DNA of 64,000 nucleotides, taken from assembly GCA_963817735.1 (NCBI GenBank), contig CAWFPP010000010.1, positions 1-64,000 of the forward strand, given 5' to 3'. Under the pieces are notes generated by a model. The model did no database searches and was not told the origin of the DNA. It saw only the letters and a program-made list of their open reading frames with translations. A program made the translations under genes and the position numbers. The DNA comes from Bog-473 sp963817735. Lineage in GTDB: Bacteria; Actinomycetota; Acidimicrobiia; Acidimicrobiales; RAAP-2. This document shows positions 43,055-51,765 of the stretch, piece by piece; positions within the stretch are counted from its first letter, which is position 1, and the number at the start of each line of letters is the position of its first letter.

Positions 43055-44064
43055 CCACCGACCTCATCCCGCCGGTGGGCATGGGCCGTCAGGCCTTGCC
43101 GCGCAAGCTCACGTCGGTGCGCGAGCGCTCCGACCGCATCTTCCACGGCACCGCCGGAGGGATCGGCATGGTCGTGCTCGCGATCACGGCGGGCATCGGC
43201 CTCTACCTCGGCTACCAGGCCATCCCGACTCTGCGTCACTACGGCTTCTCCTTTTTCACGCAGACGCAGTGGCTGCCCGAGCTGGACCGGATCGGCATCG
43301 CGGCCGTACTGGTGGGCACAGCCGAGGTGGCCCTGGTCGCCATGGTGGTCAGCTTTCCTCTCGCCTTGTGTCTGGCGCTTTTCGTCTCGGACTACGCGCC
43401 GAAGTGGAGTAAGTCCTGGCTCGTTTCAGCGGTCGACCTCATGGCGGCGGTGCCGAGCATCATCTATGGCCTCTGGGGTTTCTTTCTCCTGCAGCCCCAC
43501 GCCATCCTCGTCGCCCGTTGGCTCAGCCAGTATCTGGCCTGGATCCCCATCTTCAAGGTCGGCACCGACCCGAATGCCGCCGTCTGGCAGCAGTCCCGCT
43601 ACACCAGCTCGGTCTTCATCGCGGGCCTGGCGGTTGCCATGATGACGATCCCCCTCGCCACTGCGGTTATGCGGGCAGTGTTCGACGAGGCGCCCATCGG
43701 CGAGCGCGAAGCGGCCATGGCTCTGGGCGGCACGCGCTTCGGGGTGGCGCGCACGGTAGTGCTGCCTTTCGGCAAGGGCGGCATCATCGGCGGGACGATG
43801 CTGGCGCTGGGGCGCGCGCTGGGGGAGACCGCGGCGGTGCTGATCATCATCTCGCCCGAGTACATCATCAAGCCCAGGATCCTCGAAGCCGGCACGCAGA
43901 CCGTCTCGGCGCTCATCGCCGGGAACTTCGGCAACGCCACCAAGTCCCAGCTGTCGGCGCTCCTGGCCGCCGGCTTCGTCCTGTTCGTCATCACCCTTGC
44001 GGTGAACAGCGCAGCTGCGGTCATCATCCGCCGCAGCCGCAGCGGCCTGGCCACGGAGGCGTGA
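43051..44064 (+). CDS. pstC: Phosphate ABC transporter permease PstC
   Basis: 337 residues with six membrane helices in the permease domain (IGMVVLAITAGIGLYLGYQA; AAVLVGTAEVALVAMVVSFP; VDLMAAVPSIIYGLWGFFLL). The EAA loop GEREAAMALGGTRFGVARTV is followed by LALGRALGETAAVLIIIS. PSIIYGLWG is the PstC hallmark. It starts in an ATGA overlap with pstB, and the stop is 1 nt before an in-frame GTG of the pstA N-terminus. Confidence 0.95.
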   Translation: MTTDLIPPVGMGRQALPRKLTSVRERSDRIFHGTAGGIGMVVLAITAGIGLYLGYQAIPTLRHYGFSFFTQTQWLPELDRIGIAAVLVGTAEVALVAMVVSFPLALCLALFVSDYAPKWSKSWLVSAVDLMAAVPSIIYGLWGFFLLQPHAILVARWLSQYLAWIPIFKVGTDPNAAVWQQSRYTSSVFIAGLAVAMMTIPLATAVMRAVFDEAPIGEREAAMALGGTRFGVARTVVLPFGKGGIIGGTMLALGRALGETAAVLIIISPEYIIKPRILEAGTQTVSALIAGNFGNATKSQLSALLAAGFVLFVITLAVNSAAAVIIRRSRSGLATEA

Positions 44065-44213
44065 GGTGAGCTCCCCGAAGATGCTGGAAGGGCTCGAGAC
44101 GCTCGAACGCCCGATCTCTCCCCAGTCCGAGGAGGCGACTACTCCGCCCGAACGCTCGGAGCTGACGCAGGGCGACCCGGTAGGGGAGAGCGGGGGCGCT
44201 CGCGAAGCCCCGG

Positions 44214-45341
44214 GTGTGCCCCGCGTCGCGCCAGCGGCGTCCGCGCCGCGTCCGCTCCCTCGCTCTCGACGACTGGCTCTCCCTCGGTGGCTCGGTACTG
44301 GCGTCCTTCGCTTTGCTCTATATCGGTTACCTGCACCTGCTCGATCTCAGCGGCACCGTGGGCTTCGTCGTGTGCTGGTACTTCGTCTTCCTCATCGTCT
44401 ACGGGATCGTGGTGGGGATCGCCAACCCCCGCCACATCGTGGTGGAACGCCTGGCTGCCGCCACGCTCTACCTCGTTGCCGCCCTGGTGCTTTTCGCGCT
44501 TGCCTCCACGGTCGTCTACACGTTCGTCCAGGGCTGGCCCGCCTTCCGTCATCTCAACTTCTTCACCCACGACATGGCCGGGGTGTCCACCACTGCACCG
44601 CTGAGCCAAGGCGGGATCCTCCACGCCATCGTGGGCACGATCATCATGGTGGGTATCGCCGTGGTGGTGGCCGTGCCTCTGGGCATCGGCACGGCCATCT
44701 ACATGACGGAGGTCAAGGGGCCGGGCTCGCATCTGATCCGCACGGTGGTCGAGGCGATGACCGCACTCTCGGACATCTTGGCGGGACTGTTCGTCTACGC
44801 CCTCCTGGTCGTGGGTTTCGGGCTCGGGAAGACAGGCTTGGCCGCCGCCATCGCCATTGCGGTGACGATGCTGCCTCTGGTCGCCCGTGCGTCGGAAGTG
44901 GCACTGCGGATCGTCCCCGGTGGTCTGCGCCAGGCCAGCGAGGCCCTGGGGGCAACGCACTGGAAGACAACATGGAAGGTGGTGCTCCCGAGCGCGCGGG
45001 CCGGGCTCGTCACGGCTGCCATCTTGGCCATCGCCCGGGGCATCGGCGAGACAGCTGTCGTCCTCGTCACCACGGGGGCGACGAGCTTCTTCAACGCCAA
45101 CCCGGTCTCCGAGCCGATGACCTCTCTGCCGCTCTTCATCTACACGGCGTATCAGACGCACCAGCCCCTGGAGCTGACTCGCGCCTTCGGGGCGGCCAGC
45201 GTGCTGCTGGCCATGGTGCTGCTGCTCTTCGTTGTCGCCCGTTGGATCGTGCGTGACACGACAGTGCGCGATCGCAGCCGGCTTCTGATCGTCCAGCGAC
45301 TTTTCGTCCGACCCAACGCGGACGAGGAGCCTGCCGGGTGA
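44214..45341 (+). CDS. pstA: Phosphate ABC transporter permease PstA (N-terminus probably frameshifted)
   Basis: The frame from GTG 44214 encodes about 375 residues with PstA features: QGGILHAIVGTIIMVGIAVV, AVPLGIGTAIYMTEVKGPGS, EAMTALSDILAGLFVYALLV, and the EAA loop QASEALGATHWKTTWKVVLP followed by AIARGIGETAVVLVTTGATS. Upstream, a different frame from GTG 44066 (1 nt after the pstC stop) encodes MSSPKMLEGLETLERPISPQ and a Pro/Ala-rich linker to about 44260, just what precedes PstA in tightly packed operons. A one-base shift near 44255-44270 would join them. The stop overlaps the PstS start (GTGA). Confidence 0.92.
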   Translation: MCPASRQRRPRRVRSLALDDWLSLGGSVLASFALLYIGYLHLLDLSGTVGFVVCWYFVFLIVYGIVVGIANPRHIVVERLAAATLYLVAALVLFALASTVVYTFVQGWPAFRHLNFFTHDMAGVSTTAPLSQGGILHAIVGTIIMVGIAVVVAVPLGIGTAIYMTEVKGPGSHLIRTVVEAMTALSDILAGLFVYALLVVGFGLGKTGLAAAIAIAVTMLPLVARASEVALRIVPGGLRQASEALGATHWKTTWKVVLPSARAGLVTAAILAIARGIGETAVVLVTTGATSFFNANPVSEPMTSLPLFIYTAYQTHQPLELTRAFGAASVLLAMVLLLFVVARWIVRDTTVRDRSRLLIVQRLFVRPNADEEPAG

Positions 45342-47002
45342 GGCGCATCATGGCCGCCGCCGGTGTCGTCCTCTTGGGGGCCCTGGTGCTGACGCCACTT
45401 TTCGCCGCAGCCCCCCAGGCCGGTGCTGCGGCCCCGCTTCAGATCAACGGGTCCGGTTCAAGCTGGGCCGCCAACGCCATCAACCAATGGGTTCAGGACG
45501 TCTATACCGAAGGCGTCCAGGTCACCTTCAATCCCGACGGCGACTCCCAGGGCCGCCAGGACTTCGCCAACAAAGTCTCCGACTTCGCGGTCACAGCGGA
45601 CGGCTATCAGGGCTTCGACGCGACGACCGGGGTGTCGGACACCTCGAACGGCCGTCCGTACGCCTACCTGCCGGTGGCGGCCGGTGGCACGTCCTTTCCG
45701 TACCAGATCAAGTTCGACGGCACCCAGGTCGAGAACTTGCGGCTGTCGGGGGAGACCCTGGCCAAGATCTTCACCAACCAGATCACCAACTGGGACGACC
45801 CGGAGATCACCAAGGACAACAACGGCGTGCAGTTGCCCTCCATCCCCATCGTCCCGGTCGTGCAGTCCGAGGGCTCAGGGGCCACACAGCAGCTGACCAA
45901 TTACTTCGCCACGGAATACCCGGGCATCTGGGACCCCTTCGCCGGACAATCCGGGCCGACCGAGTACTTCCCGCGGCAAGGTGACCAGATCGCCCAGGAC
46001 GGATCGACCGGGGCCATGAACTACGTCGCGTCGAGCGCGGCGAACGGTTCCATCGCCTATATCGAGTACTCCTACCCCCTGAGCGTCGGCTATCCAGTCG
46101 CCAAGGTGCTGAACGGCGGCGGTTACTACACGCTCCCGACGCAGTACAACGTGGCCATTGCTCTGGAGCAGGCCCAGATCAACATGGACCCGACTTCCCC
46201 GAACTACCTCCTGCAGACGCTGACGAACGTCTATACCGACCCCGACCCGCGCACCTACCCCCTGTCCTCGTACGTGTACATGATCGAGCCCACGGGCGGA
46301 CCCGGGGTCGCCACGAACGACCCGAGCGAAACGAGCGGCAAGCGCCAGTCGATCGCCGACTTCGAGTACTACTCCATTTGCCAGGGTCAGAGTCAGATCG
46401 GCCCGAGAGGATATTCACCGCTGCCGGTCAACCTGGTCGAGGCAGCCTTCGGTCAGATCCAGAAGCTCCAGCAGGCCGATCCCGGTGTGGATTTGACCAA
46501 CCTCAACATCAACACCTGCAACGAGCCGACCTTCGTCCCCGGTCAGCCGAACGTCAACTACCTGACCACGATCGCACCCCAGCCGCCGGCCTGCGATCAG
46601 CTGGGCGCCGGCCCTTGTGCGGCAGGCGTCACGCCGAACGGGCTGGGGAGTTCGCCGACTTCGTCGGGAAGCTATCCGGGTGCCACCGCCTCCGCTGCAG
46701 GGGGCGCCGCGGCCGCCGGCTCGTCCAGCGCCTCTGGAGTGAGTGGGGGAACCGCGTCCGTGTCCGGAGCGACAGCCCGTGGTGCGGCGTCAGCGGCGTC
46801 GGTCGCCGCGAAGTCCGGTCCGGCGGTGACCGGGGCCGCGGCAGTCGACAAGCCACCGTTGGTGTCCGCGCTCCTCCCAGGTCGGAGCGTCTCGTCGTCG
46901 GCCGAAGCTCCCCTGCTTGTGACGCTGGCGCTCCTCATCGTCTTCGCCGTGCCCGTAGTCATCGGCTACCGCCGTTCGCGTCGACGTGAGGGGGCGTCAT
47001 GA
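45338..47002 (+). CDS. pstS: Phosphate-binding protein PstS with a C-terminal membrane anchor
   Basis: 554 residues. The signal peptide is MAAAGVVLLGALVLTPLFAA, with no lipobox. The PstS fold shows LQINGSGSSWAANAINQWVQ, VTFNPDGDSQGRQDFANKVS, LRLSGETLAKIFTNQITNWD, VPVVQSEGSGATQQLTNYFA and GAMNYVASSAANGSIAYIEY. A long Ala/Ser/Gly-rich linker follows, then a membrane helix (LLVTLALLIVFAVPVVIGYR) and a basic tail. PstS is normally lipid-anchored in Gram-positives, so the C-terminal anchor is unusual. It overlaps pstA and the next gene by 4 nt each. Confidence 0.92.
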   Translation: MRRIMAAAGVVLLGALVLTPLFAAAPQAGAAAPLQINGSGSSWAANAINQWVQDVYTEGVQVTFNPDGDSQGRQDFANKVSDFAVTADGYQGFDATTGVSDTSNGRPYAYLPVAAGGTSFPYQIKFDGTQVENLRLSGETLAKIFTNQITNWDDPEITKDNNGVQLPSIPIVPVVQSEGSGATQQLTNYFATEYPGIWDPFAGQSGPTEYFPRQGDQIAQDGSTGAMNYVASSAANGSIAYIEYSYPLSVGYPVAKVLNGGGYYTLPTQYNVAIALEQAQINMDPTSPNYLLQTLTNVYTDPDPRTYPLSSYVYMIEPTGGPGVATNDPSETSGKRQSIADFEYYSICQGQSQIGPRGYSPLPVNLVEAAFGQIQKLQQADPGVDLTNLNINTCNEPTFVPGQPNVNYLTTIAPQPPACDQLGAGPCAAGVTPNGLGSSPTSSGSYPGATASAAGGAAAAGSSSASGVSGGTASVSGATARGAASAASVAAKSGPAVTGAAAVDKPPLVSALLPGRSVSSSAEAPLLVTLALLIVFAVPVVIGYRRSRRREGAS

Positions 47003-49731
47003 GGGCGCGCAGGCTCGTCGGTGTGGTCGCATTCCTGGTGCCCCTCGTCGTGGTTCTGGCCACACCGGCCGTCGGCAGCTCCGCCGCGACCGGCAAGGAC
47101 GTGGCTGGCGCGCCCGCCTTCAGTGCCAGCGAAACGATCGCACGCACCTTCTGGTCGAACGGCCAGCCGACGACCGTCGATCAGCGGACGGTCACGCTCG
47201 ACGTCGACGACACCACGAACCTGCAGGGTCGTCAGGAGATCGGGGTGTCGTGGTCGGGAGCCCACCCGACCGGCGGCGTCGTGGCCGACCCGAACTCCAT
47301 CGCTGGCGAAAACGAGGAGTACCCAATGGTGCTCCTCGAGTGTCGCGGAACGGCGAGTGGAACCGATCAGGTCACCCCGGAGACCTGCTGGACCCAGGAC
47401 TGGGGCTCTCGATATCAGGACAGCTTCACCGACAATGCCGACGGCTCCTGGCCGTCGTACCGCTTGGATCATGATGCGAGTACGCCGGGCGCGGCCGACG
47501 TCGGCGTCCCGTCGAGCCTGCCGGCGGGTGCGTTCGGTGATTGTCAGAGCGAGGAGACCGGGTCTTTCGCCGCGCCCGTCCAGTACTGGGTGCCATGGGT
47601 CGCGGCCGACGGAACCGTCTACGACGGCGGCCTCGGCGGTGTGTGTGGCGAGCCACCCGAAGCGACCAACGTCGGTGGCTCGGCCCTCCCGAGTAACGAG
47701 ACTTACGGCGTGACCCGTACCGACGGCACGGGGAGCACCGAGTTCGACGTGTTCAATTCGGTGGAGAACGCCACGCTGGGCTGCTCCCAGACAGTGGCGT
47801 GCTCCCTGGTCGCGGTCCCGGTGATGGGCATCAACTGCGACGCGGACCTCGTCGGAGCGGCGCCGACGGCAGCCGAGCAGTCGGCCGTGGAGGACTGCGA
47901 GAAGACGGGTTACTACCAGCCGGGCGCTGCTCAAGCGGGCCAGGGCGACAACCTCAACGAGACGACGGTCAGCGGCAGCTTGTGGTGGAGCCCGTCCAAC
48001 TGGCAGAACCGCATCACGGTGCCGTTGACGTTCGCACCGCCACAAGACGCATGCAGCCTGGTGAGCTCCAGCAACGTGGTCGATGTCTACGGTTCCGAGC
48101 TCATGCTCCAGGCCACCAGTCAGTGGGAACCGAACTTCTGCCTGAGCGACACTCAGAACTTCTCCTTCATCCACGTTCCTGAAGGTGAGCCTGAAGCACG
48201 CAAGGACCTGGCGACAGGAGCGGCAAAGGCGGCGTTCACCAGCTACGCCCAACTCGGAGGGTACGGGCAACCCGTGGTCAATGCTCCGGTAGGAGTCACC
48301 GGGTTCACCGTTTCCTTCACAATCGACGGCTCCGATGGTGACCCCATCAACACCCTCAAACTCACACCACTGCTGCTGGCCAAGCTGCTGACGAACTCCT
48401 ATCCGGACATCTCACAGGACGAAGGCGGCGACCCCGCCCTGGCCCAGAACCCGCTCAACATCACGCAAGACCCCGAGTTCATCGCACTCAACCCCGGGAT
48501 CCCTCAGCTGGGTGCAGGAAACGCGGCGGCGGCGGAGCTCGCGTCGATTTCGGAGGACTCGGACGTGGTGCAAGCGCTGACCACCTACATCAACGACGAT
48601 CCGGCCGCCCGGGCGTTCCTCAACGGTACGCCCGACACGTCGATGCCCGGCGAGGACATGATCGTCAACCCTGCCTACAAGGGCATCCAGCTGCCCATCA
48701 ACCAGTGGCCGCTGTTGTCGACCTATCAGTCGACATCATTCGACAACTCGGAGACCGTCGATAATTGCCTGCAGGCCACGCCGGAGGCGTTCGACACCCT
48801 GTTGGCCGCCCCGCTGGAAAGCCTCGAGGACATCAGCCTTAGCATGCAGTTCGACAAGGCGAATTCCACGCTGACCTGCACGCCGAACCAGCCCGGTGTG
48901 CCTAACTCGCTCGTGGCCAATGGCACGGAGACGCCGGGCGACTACTTCATGCTCGGGGTCACGCCGCTTGCCGATGACTACCGGTACGACCTGCAGACCG
49001 CCGAGCTGCAGACAACGTCTGGAACGTTCGTGGCGCCGGGTAATTCCTCGCTGGAGTCGGCCACCGACCTGATCCAGCCCGATCCTTCGACTGGCACATG
49101 GCCCATCCCCTACAACGAATTCGAGTCCGTGGTCGGGTCTGCTGCCTACCCGGGCACCATGCTGGTCTATGCCGCAGTGCCCACCAGCGGACTGTCGGCC
49201 GCGGATGCTGCCGACTACGCCGCGCTGCTCACCTTCGCCGCCGGGCCGGGCCAGACCTCGGGCGGGGGAGTGGGGCAACTGCCGCCGGGCTACCTGCCGA
49301 TCACCGCGGCCAACGGTCTCGGCGGACTGGCCGCGTACACGCTGGCCGCCGCAGCCGATGTCGCCGCCCAGAACGGCCAGGTGCCGCCGCTGACCCCGGC
49401 CTCGGAGGATTCGGGCGGCGCAGGGTCCGGTTCCTCGACTGCCTCCGCCCCGTTCGGCGCGAGCGCCTTTGGGGGCAATGGTCAATTCATCGGCGCCCTT
49501 TTCGGGTCTGCCGCGTACCTGGCCACGGGACCGAATTCGACAGCTGCCAAGACCGCTGCCGCCAAGGCCGCCGCTGCCGCCAAGATCGGCTTCATTCGGC
49601 TGCAGCCGTTGGCCGACACCGTTCTGTGGGTCCGCAGTCTGCCCGTGGGTCTCTCCTTGTTTCTGGCCCTGTTCGTCATTGTCGCCGTGGTCACCACGCT
49701 ATTCCTCGGCCGCCGGCGCCATCGATGGTGA
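46999..49731 (+). CDS. 910-residue secreted, C-terminally membrane-anchored protein of the pst operon
   Basis: The signal peptide is RRLVGVVAFLVPLVVVLATP. The N-terminal half (residues 35-380) is Cys-containing and beta-rich: YPMVLLECRGTASGTDQVTP, ETCWTQDW, GSLWWSPSNWQNRITVPLTF. The central part resembles PstS-type binding domains (KLTPLLLAKLLTNSYPDISQ, YKGIQLPINQWPLLSTYQST, YFMLGVTPLADDYRYDLQTA). A Gly/Ser/Ala linker, a membrane helix (GLSLFLALFVIVAVVTTLFL) and the tail GRRRHRW end it. The ATG overlaps the pstS stop. Probably an accessory or alternative phosphate-capture protein; the exact ligand is unknown. Confidence 0.8.
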   Translation: MRARRLVGVVAFLVPLVVVLATPAVGSSAATGKDVAGAPAFSASETIARTFWSNGQPTTVDQRTVTLDVDDTTNLQGRQEIGVSWSGAHPTGGVVADPNSIAGENEEYPMVLLECRGTASGTDQVTPETCWTQDWGSRYQDSFTDNADGSWPSYRLDHDASTPGAADVGVPSSLPAGAFGDCQSEETGSFAAPVQYWVPWVAADGTVYDGGLGGVCGEPPEATNVGGSALPSNETYGVTRTDGTGSTEFDVFNSVENATLGCSQTVACSLVAVPVMGINCDADLVGAAPTAAEQSAVEDCEKTGYYQPGAAQAGQGDNLNETTVSGSLWWSPSNWQNRITVPLTFAPPQDACSLVSSSNVVDVYGSELMLQATSQWEPNFCLSDTQNFSFIHVPEGEPEARKDLATGAAKAAFTSYAQLGGYGQPVVNAPVGVTGFTVSFTIDGSDGDPINTLKLTPLLLAKLLTNSYPDISQDEGGDPALAQNPLNITQDPEFIALNPGIPQLGAGNAAAAELASISEDSDVVQALTTYINDDPAARAFLNGTPDTSMPGEDMIVNPAYKGIQLPINQWPLLSTYQSTSFDNSETVDNCLQATPEAFDTLLAAPLESLEDISLSMQFDKANSTLTCTPNQPGVPNSLVANGTETPGDYFMLGVTPLADDYRYDLQTAELQTTSGTFVAPGNSSLESATDLIQPDPSTGTWPIPYNEFESVVGSAAYPGTMLVYAAVPTSGLSAADAADYAALLTFAAGPGQTSGGGVGQLPPGYLPITAANGLGGLAAYTLAAAADVAAQNGQVPPLTPASEDSGGAGSGSSTASAPFGASAFGGNGQFIGALFGSAAYLATGPNSTAAKTAAAKAAAAAKIGFIRLQPLADTVLWVRSLPVGLSLFLALFVIVAVVTTLFLGRRRHRW

Positions 49732-50717
49732 TCGGCGACGTGTCGGCGCCGCTCAAGGAGGCTGACGCCCTCACACCGGAGCACGACGAGCCCGAGGCGT
49801 CGTCCGTCGAGGCGGAGGAGCCCGAGTCCACCAAGCCGGCCAAGCCGGCCGTACGGTCAGCGGGACCGCCGCGTCCGAGCAAGCTGGTGATCCTCTTGTC
49901 GGTCTTCCTCTTCGCCGGCATCCTGGCGGCCTTCCTGGGGGTCTTCGCCTACGCGTTGAGCGGGCTGCAGGAGCACCGCAGCCAGCAACAGCTCTACGCC
50001 CAGTTCCGGGGCCTGCTCGCTCCGGCTAGCACCATCGCCCCCAGCACAGGCGGCGTCATAGCTACCGGCACGCCGGTGGCACTGCTCAACGCACCGAATG
50101 CTGGGATCCACAACGTCATGGTGATCGAGGGCACGTCCTCGGGTGACCTGCTCCAAGGCCCGGGTCACCTGCCCGACACCCCGCTTCCGGGGCAGGGAGG
50201 CGAGGCGGTCCTGATGGGCAAGAGCACCACGGCCGGCGCCCCCTTCAAAGGCCTGGCTCTGCTCCGAAAGGGGGACGTGGTGACCGTGCGAACCGGCCAG
50301 GGCCTGTTCCACTTCATCGTGCAGGGGCAGCTCCTGCCCGGTGCCCACCAGCCGGCCATCCCCGCCAACCGGGGACGCCTGGTGCTCGTGACCTCGGCTG
50401 GCCCCGGAGGAGTGGGAGGCCTCGAACCCTCGCAGACGGTCGACGTGATAGCCAACCTGAAGGGCGAGGCGGTGGCCGCGCCGCCGCACCGTCCGCGGTC
50501 GGTGGCCCTCACCGATGTGCCCGGTCAGACCGATCCGGCCGCCTGGCCCTTTGTCGCCCTCTGGCTGGCCGGAGCGGCTCTCTCCTCGGCCGCCGTCTGG
50601 TGGCTCTGGGCGCGTTGGGGGCTTCTCCGCGCCTGGATCATTGGAGCTCCCGTGCTCCTGGCCCTGCTCTGGGGCCTGGGCAACGAGGCCATGCGCCTTC
50701 TCCCCAACGTGTACTAA
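49725..50717 (+). CDS. Sortase-fold membrane protein lacking catalytic residues (pseudo-sortase)
   Basis: 330 residues from ATG 49725 (a GTG at 49728 is also possible), overlapping the upstream stop. There is an acidic N-terminal tail and a membrane helix at 52-76. The sortase class E-like domain (about 100-245) has the hallmark LLQGPGHLPDTPLPGQGGEA. Where sortases have the catalytic His (GHR) it reads VLMGKSTTAGAPF (Lys166), and where they have TLxTC it reads LVLVTSAGPGG (Ser224). Two more membrane helices close it (273-297, 303-322). It is probably non-catalytic, a scaffold for the anchored proteins of the operon. It ends the operon. Confidence 0.8.
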   Translation: MVIGDVSAPLKEADALTPEHDEPEASSVEAEEPESTKPAKPAVRSAGPPRPSKLVILLSVFLFAGILAAFLGVFAYALSGLQEHRSQQQLYAQFRGLLAPASTIAPSTGGVIATGTPVALLNAPNAGIHNVMVIEGTSSGDLLQGPGHLPDTPLPGQGGEAVLMGKSTTAGAPFKGLALLRKGDVVTVRTGQGLFHFIVQGQLLPGAHQPAIPANRGRLVLVTSAGPGGVGGLEPSQTVDVIANLKGEAVAAPPHRPRSVALTDVPGQTDPAAWPFVALWLAGAALSSAAVWWLWARWGLLRAWIIGAPVLLALLWGLGNEAMRLLPNVY

Positions 50718-50791
50718 AGGACTGTGCCGTTGAAAGTGCCCATCGCCACGGAGTGCTCCCCAAGCCGCCCTCTGACTCATGTCGACGGCAA

Positions 50792-51037
50792 ATGGCATTG
50801 AATCGGGCCGAATGGTTGTCCGCATTCGCGTCAATGGTTGGCGGCGTTGAGCCGACGCCGGACGAAGCGTCGAAGCTCCTCGACCTTGCGACAGTGGTGT
50901 CATTCGCAACGGATCCGTTCTCGGCCGCCATCTCGTTTTGGATTGTCGGACGCAGCGAATGCGACCTACAGGCTGCCACCCGCGCCGCGCGATTCATCTC
51001 GGCCTGGGATGACGCGGAAGACCAGAGGGACCTCTAG
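50792..51037 (+). CDS. Small DUF6457-like protein
   Basis: 81 residues from ATG 50792. NRAEWLSAFASMVGGVEPTP, DEASKLLDLATVVSFATDPF and SAAISFWIVGRS match the pattern of small helical actinobacterial proteins with LLDLA..VAH.S.R..API..WLAGR (DUF6457-like, from memory). It lies 75 bp after the pst-linked operon and may be read through from it. Role unknown. Confidence 0.6.
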   Translation: MALNRAEWLSAFASMVGGVEPTPDEASKLLDLATVVSFATDPFSAAISFWIVGRSECDLQAATRAARFISAWDDAEDQRDL

Positions 51038-51225
51038 CTTGAGCGCAGTTCCCACATGGTGGGAGAGGTGGTGGGCTGCTGGCCGCAGCCAAAACGCCGG
51101 CGAGCCGCCGGCAGTCCGAGGCGGCCTCCGATCTGATCCGGCTCGGAATCAATACGCTCGGTCATGGGTTGTTCCACACGGGACCGTCCTGACCGGGCGC
51201 CGGGCACCGAAAGATGGGAAGAACG

Positions 51226-51762
51226 ATGACGAGCACGTACGATTTCGTGGCGACCGCGGCGGACGGGACAAAGGTTCCGCTCGCCGACTACCAAGGCAAG
51301 CTGTTGCTCATCGTGAACGTCGCCAGCAAGTGCGGCCTGACACCCCAGTACGAGGGGTTGGAATCGCTGTATCGGGATGATAAAGACCGCGGGCTCCAGA
51401 TTCTCGGGTTTCCCTCGAACCAGTTCAAGGAACAAGAGCCCGGCAGCAACGAGGAGATCCAGGCCTTCTGCAAGACGACCTATGACGTGACCTTTCCGGT
51501 CTTCGCCAAGATCGACGTCAACGGTCCAGATGCTGATCCCCTGTATGCGTACCTGCGGGCAGAAGCTCCCGGGGATTTCGGGCCCGCCTACGGGGACTTC
51601 TATACCGCGATCTCGAACATCCGGCCCGGATCGGACGGCACCGACGAGGTGAAGTGGAACTTCACCAAGTTCCTCGTCGGTCGCGACGGCTCGGTCATCA
51701 AGCGCTATGAACCGCCGGTATGGCCCTCCGACATCGAGGCCGACCTTGAGCAGTACCTGTAG
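51226..51762 (+). CDS. Glutathione-peroxidase-family (thiol peroxidase) protein
   Basis: 178 residues from ATG 51226, with GGAAG 4 nt upstream (an earlier ATG lies at 51214). The catalytic set is complete: Cys36 in NVASKCGLTPQY, Gln66 in GFPSNQF, and Trp144-Asn145 in VKWNFTKFL. Cys replaces selenocysteine, as usual in bacteria, where thioredoxin- or mycothiol-type reductants serve. It reduces hydroperoxides in the cytoplasm. The LLM oxidoreductase starts 3 bp downstream. Confidence 0.95.
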   Translation: MTSTYDFVATAADGTKVPLADYQGKLLLIVNVASKCGLTPQYEGLESLYRDDKDRGLQILGFPSNQFKEQEPGSNEEIQAFCKTTYDVTFPVFAKIDVNGPDADPLYAYLRAEAPGDFGPAYGDFYTAISNIRPGSDGTDEVKWNFTKFLVGRDGSVIKRYEPPVWPSDIEADLEQYL

Positions 51763-51765
51763 TCG

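Noticed and set aside
44066..45256. 396-codon frame as a separate pstA-overlapping gene
   Set aside because: Only its first 65 codons look like protein (the probable PstA leader). The rest is a shadow of the PstA frame.
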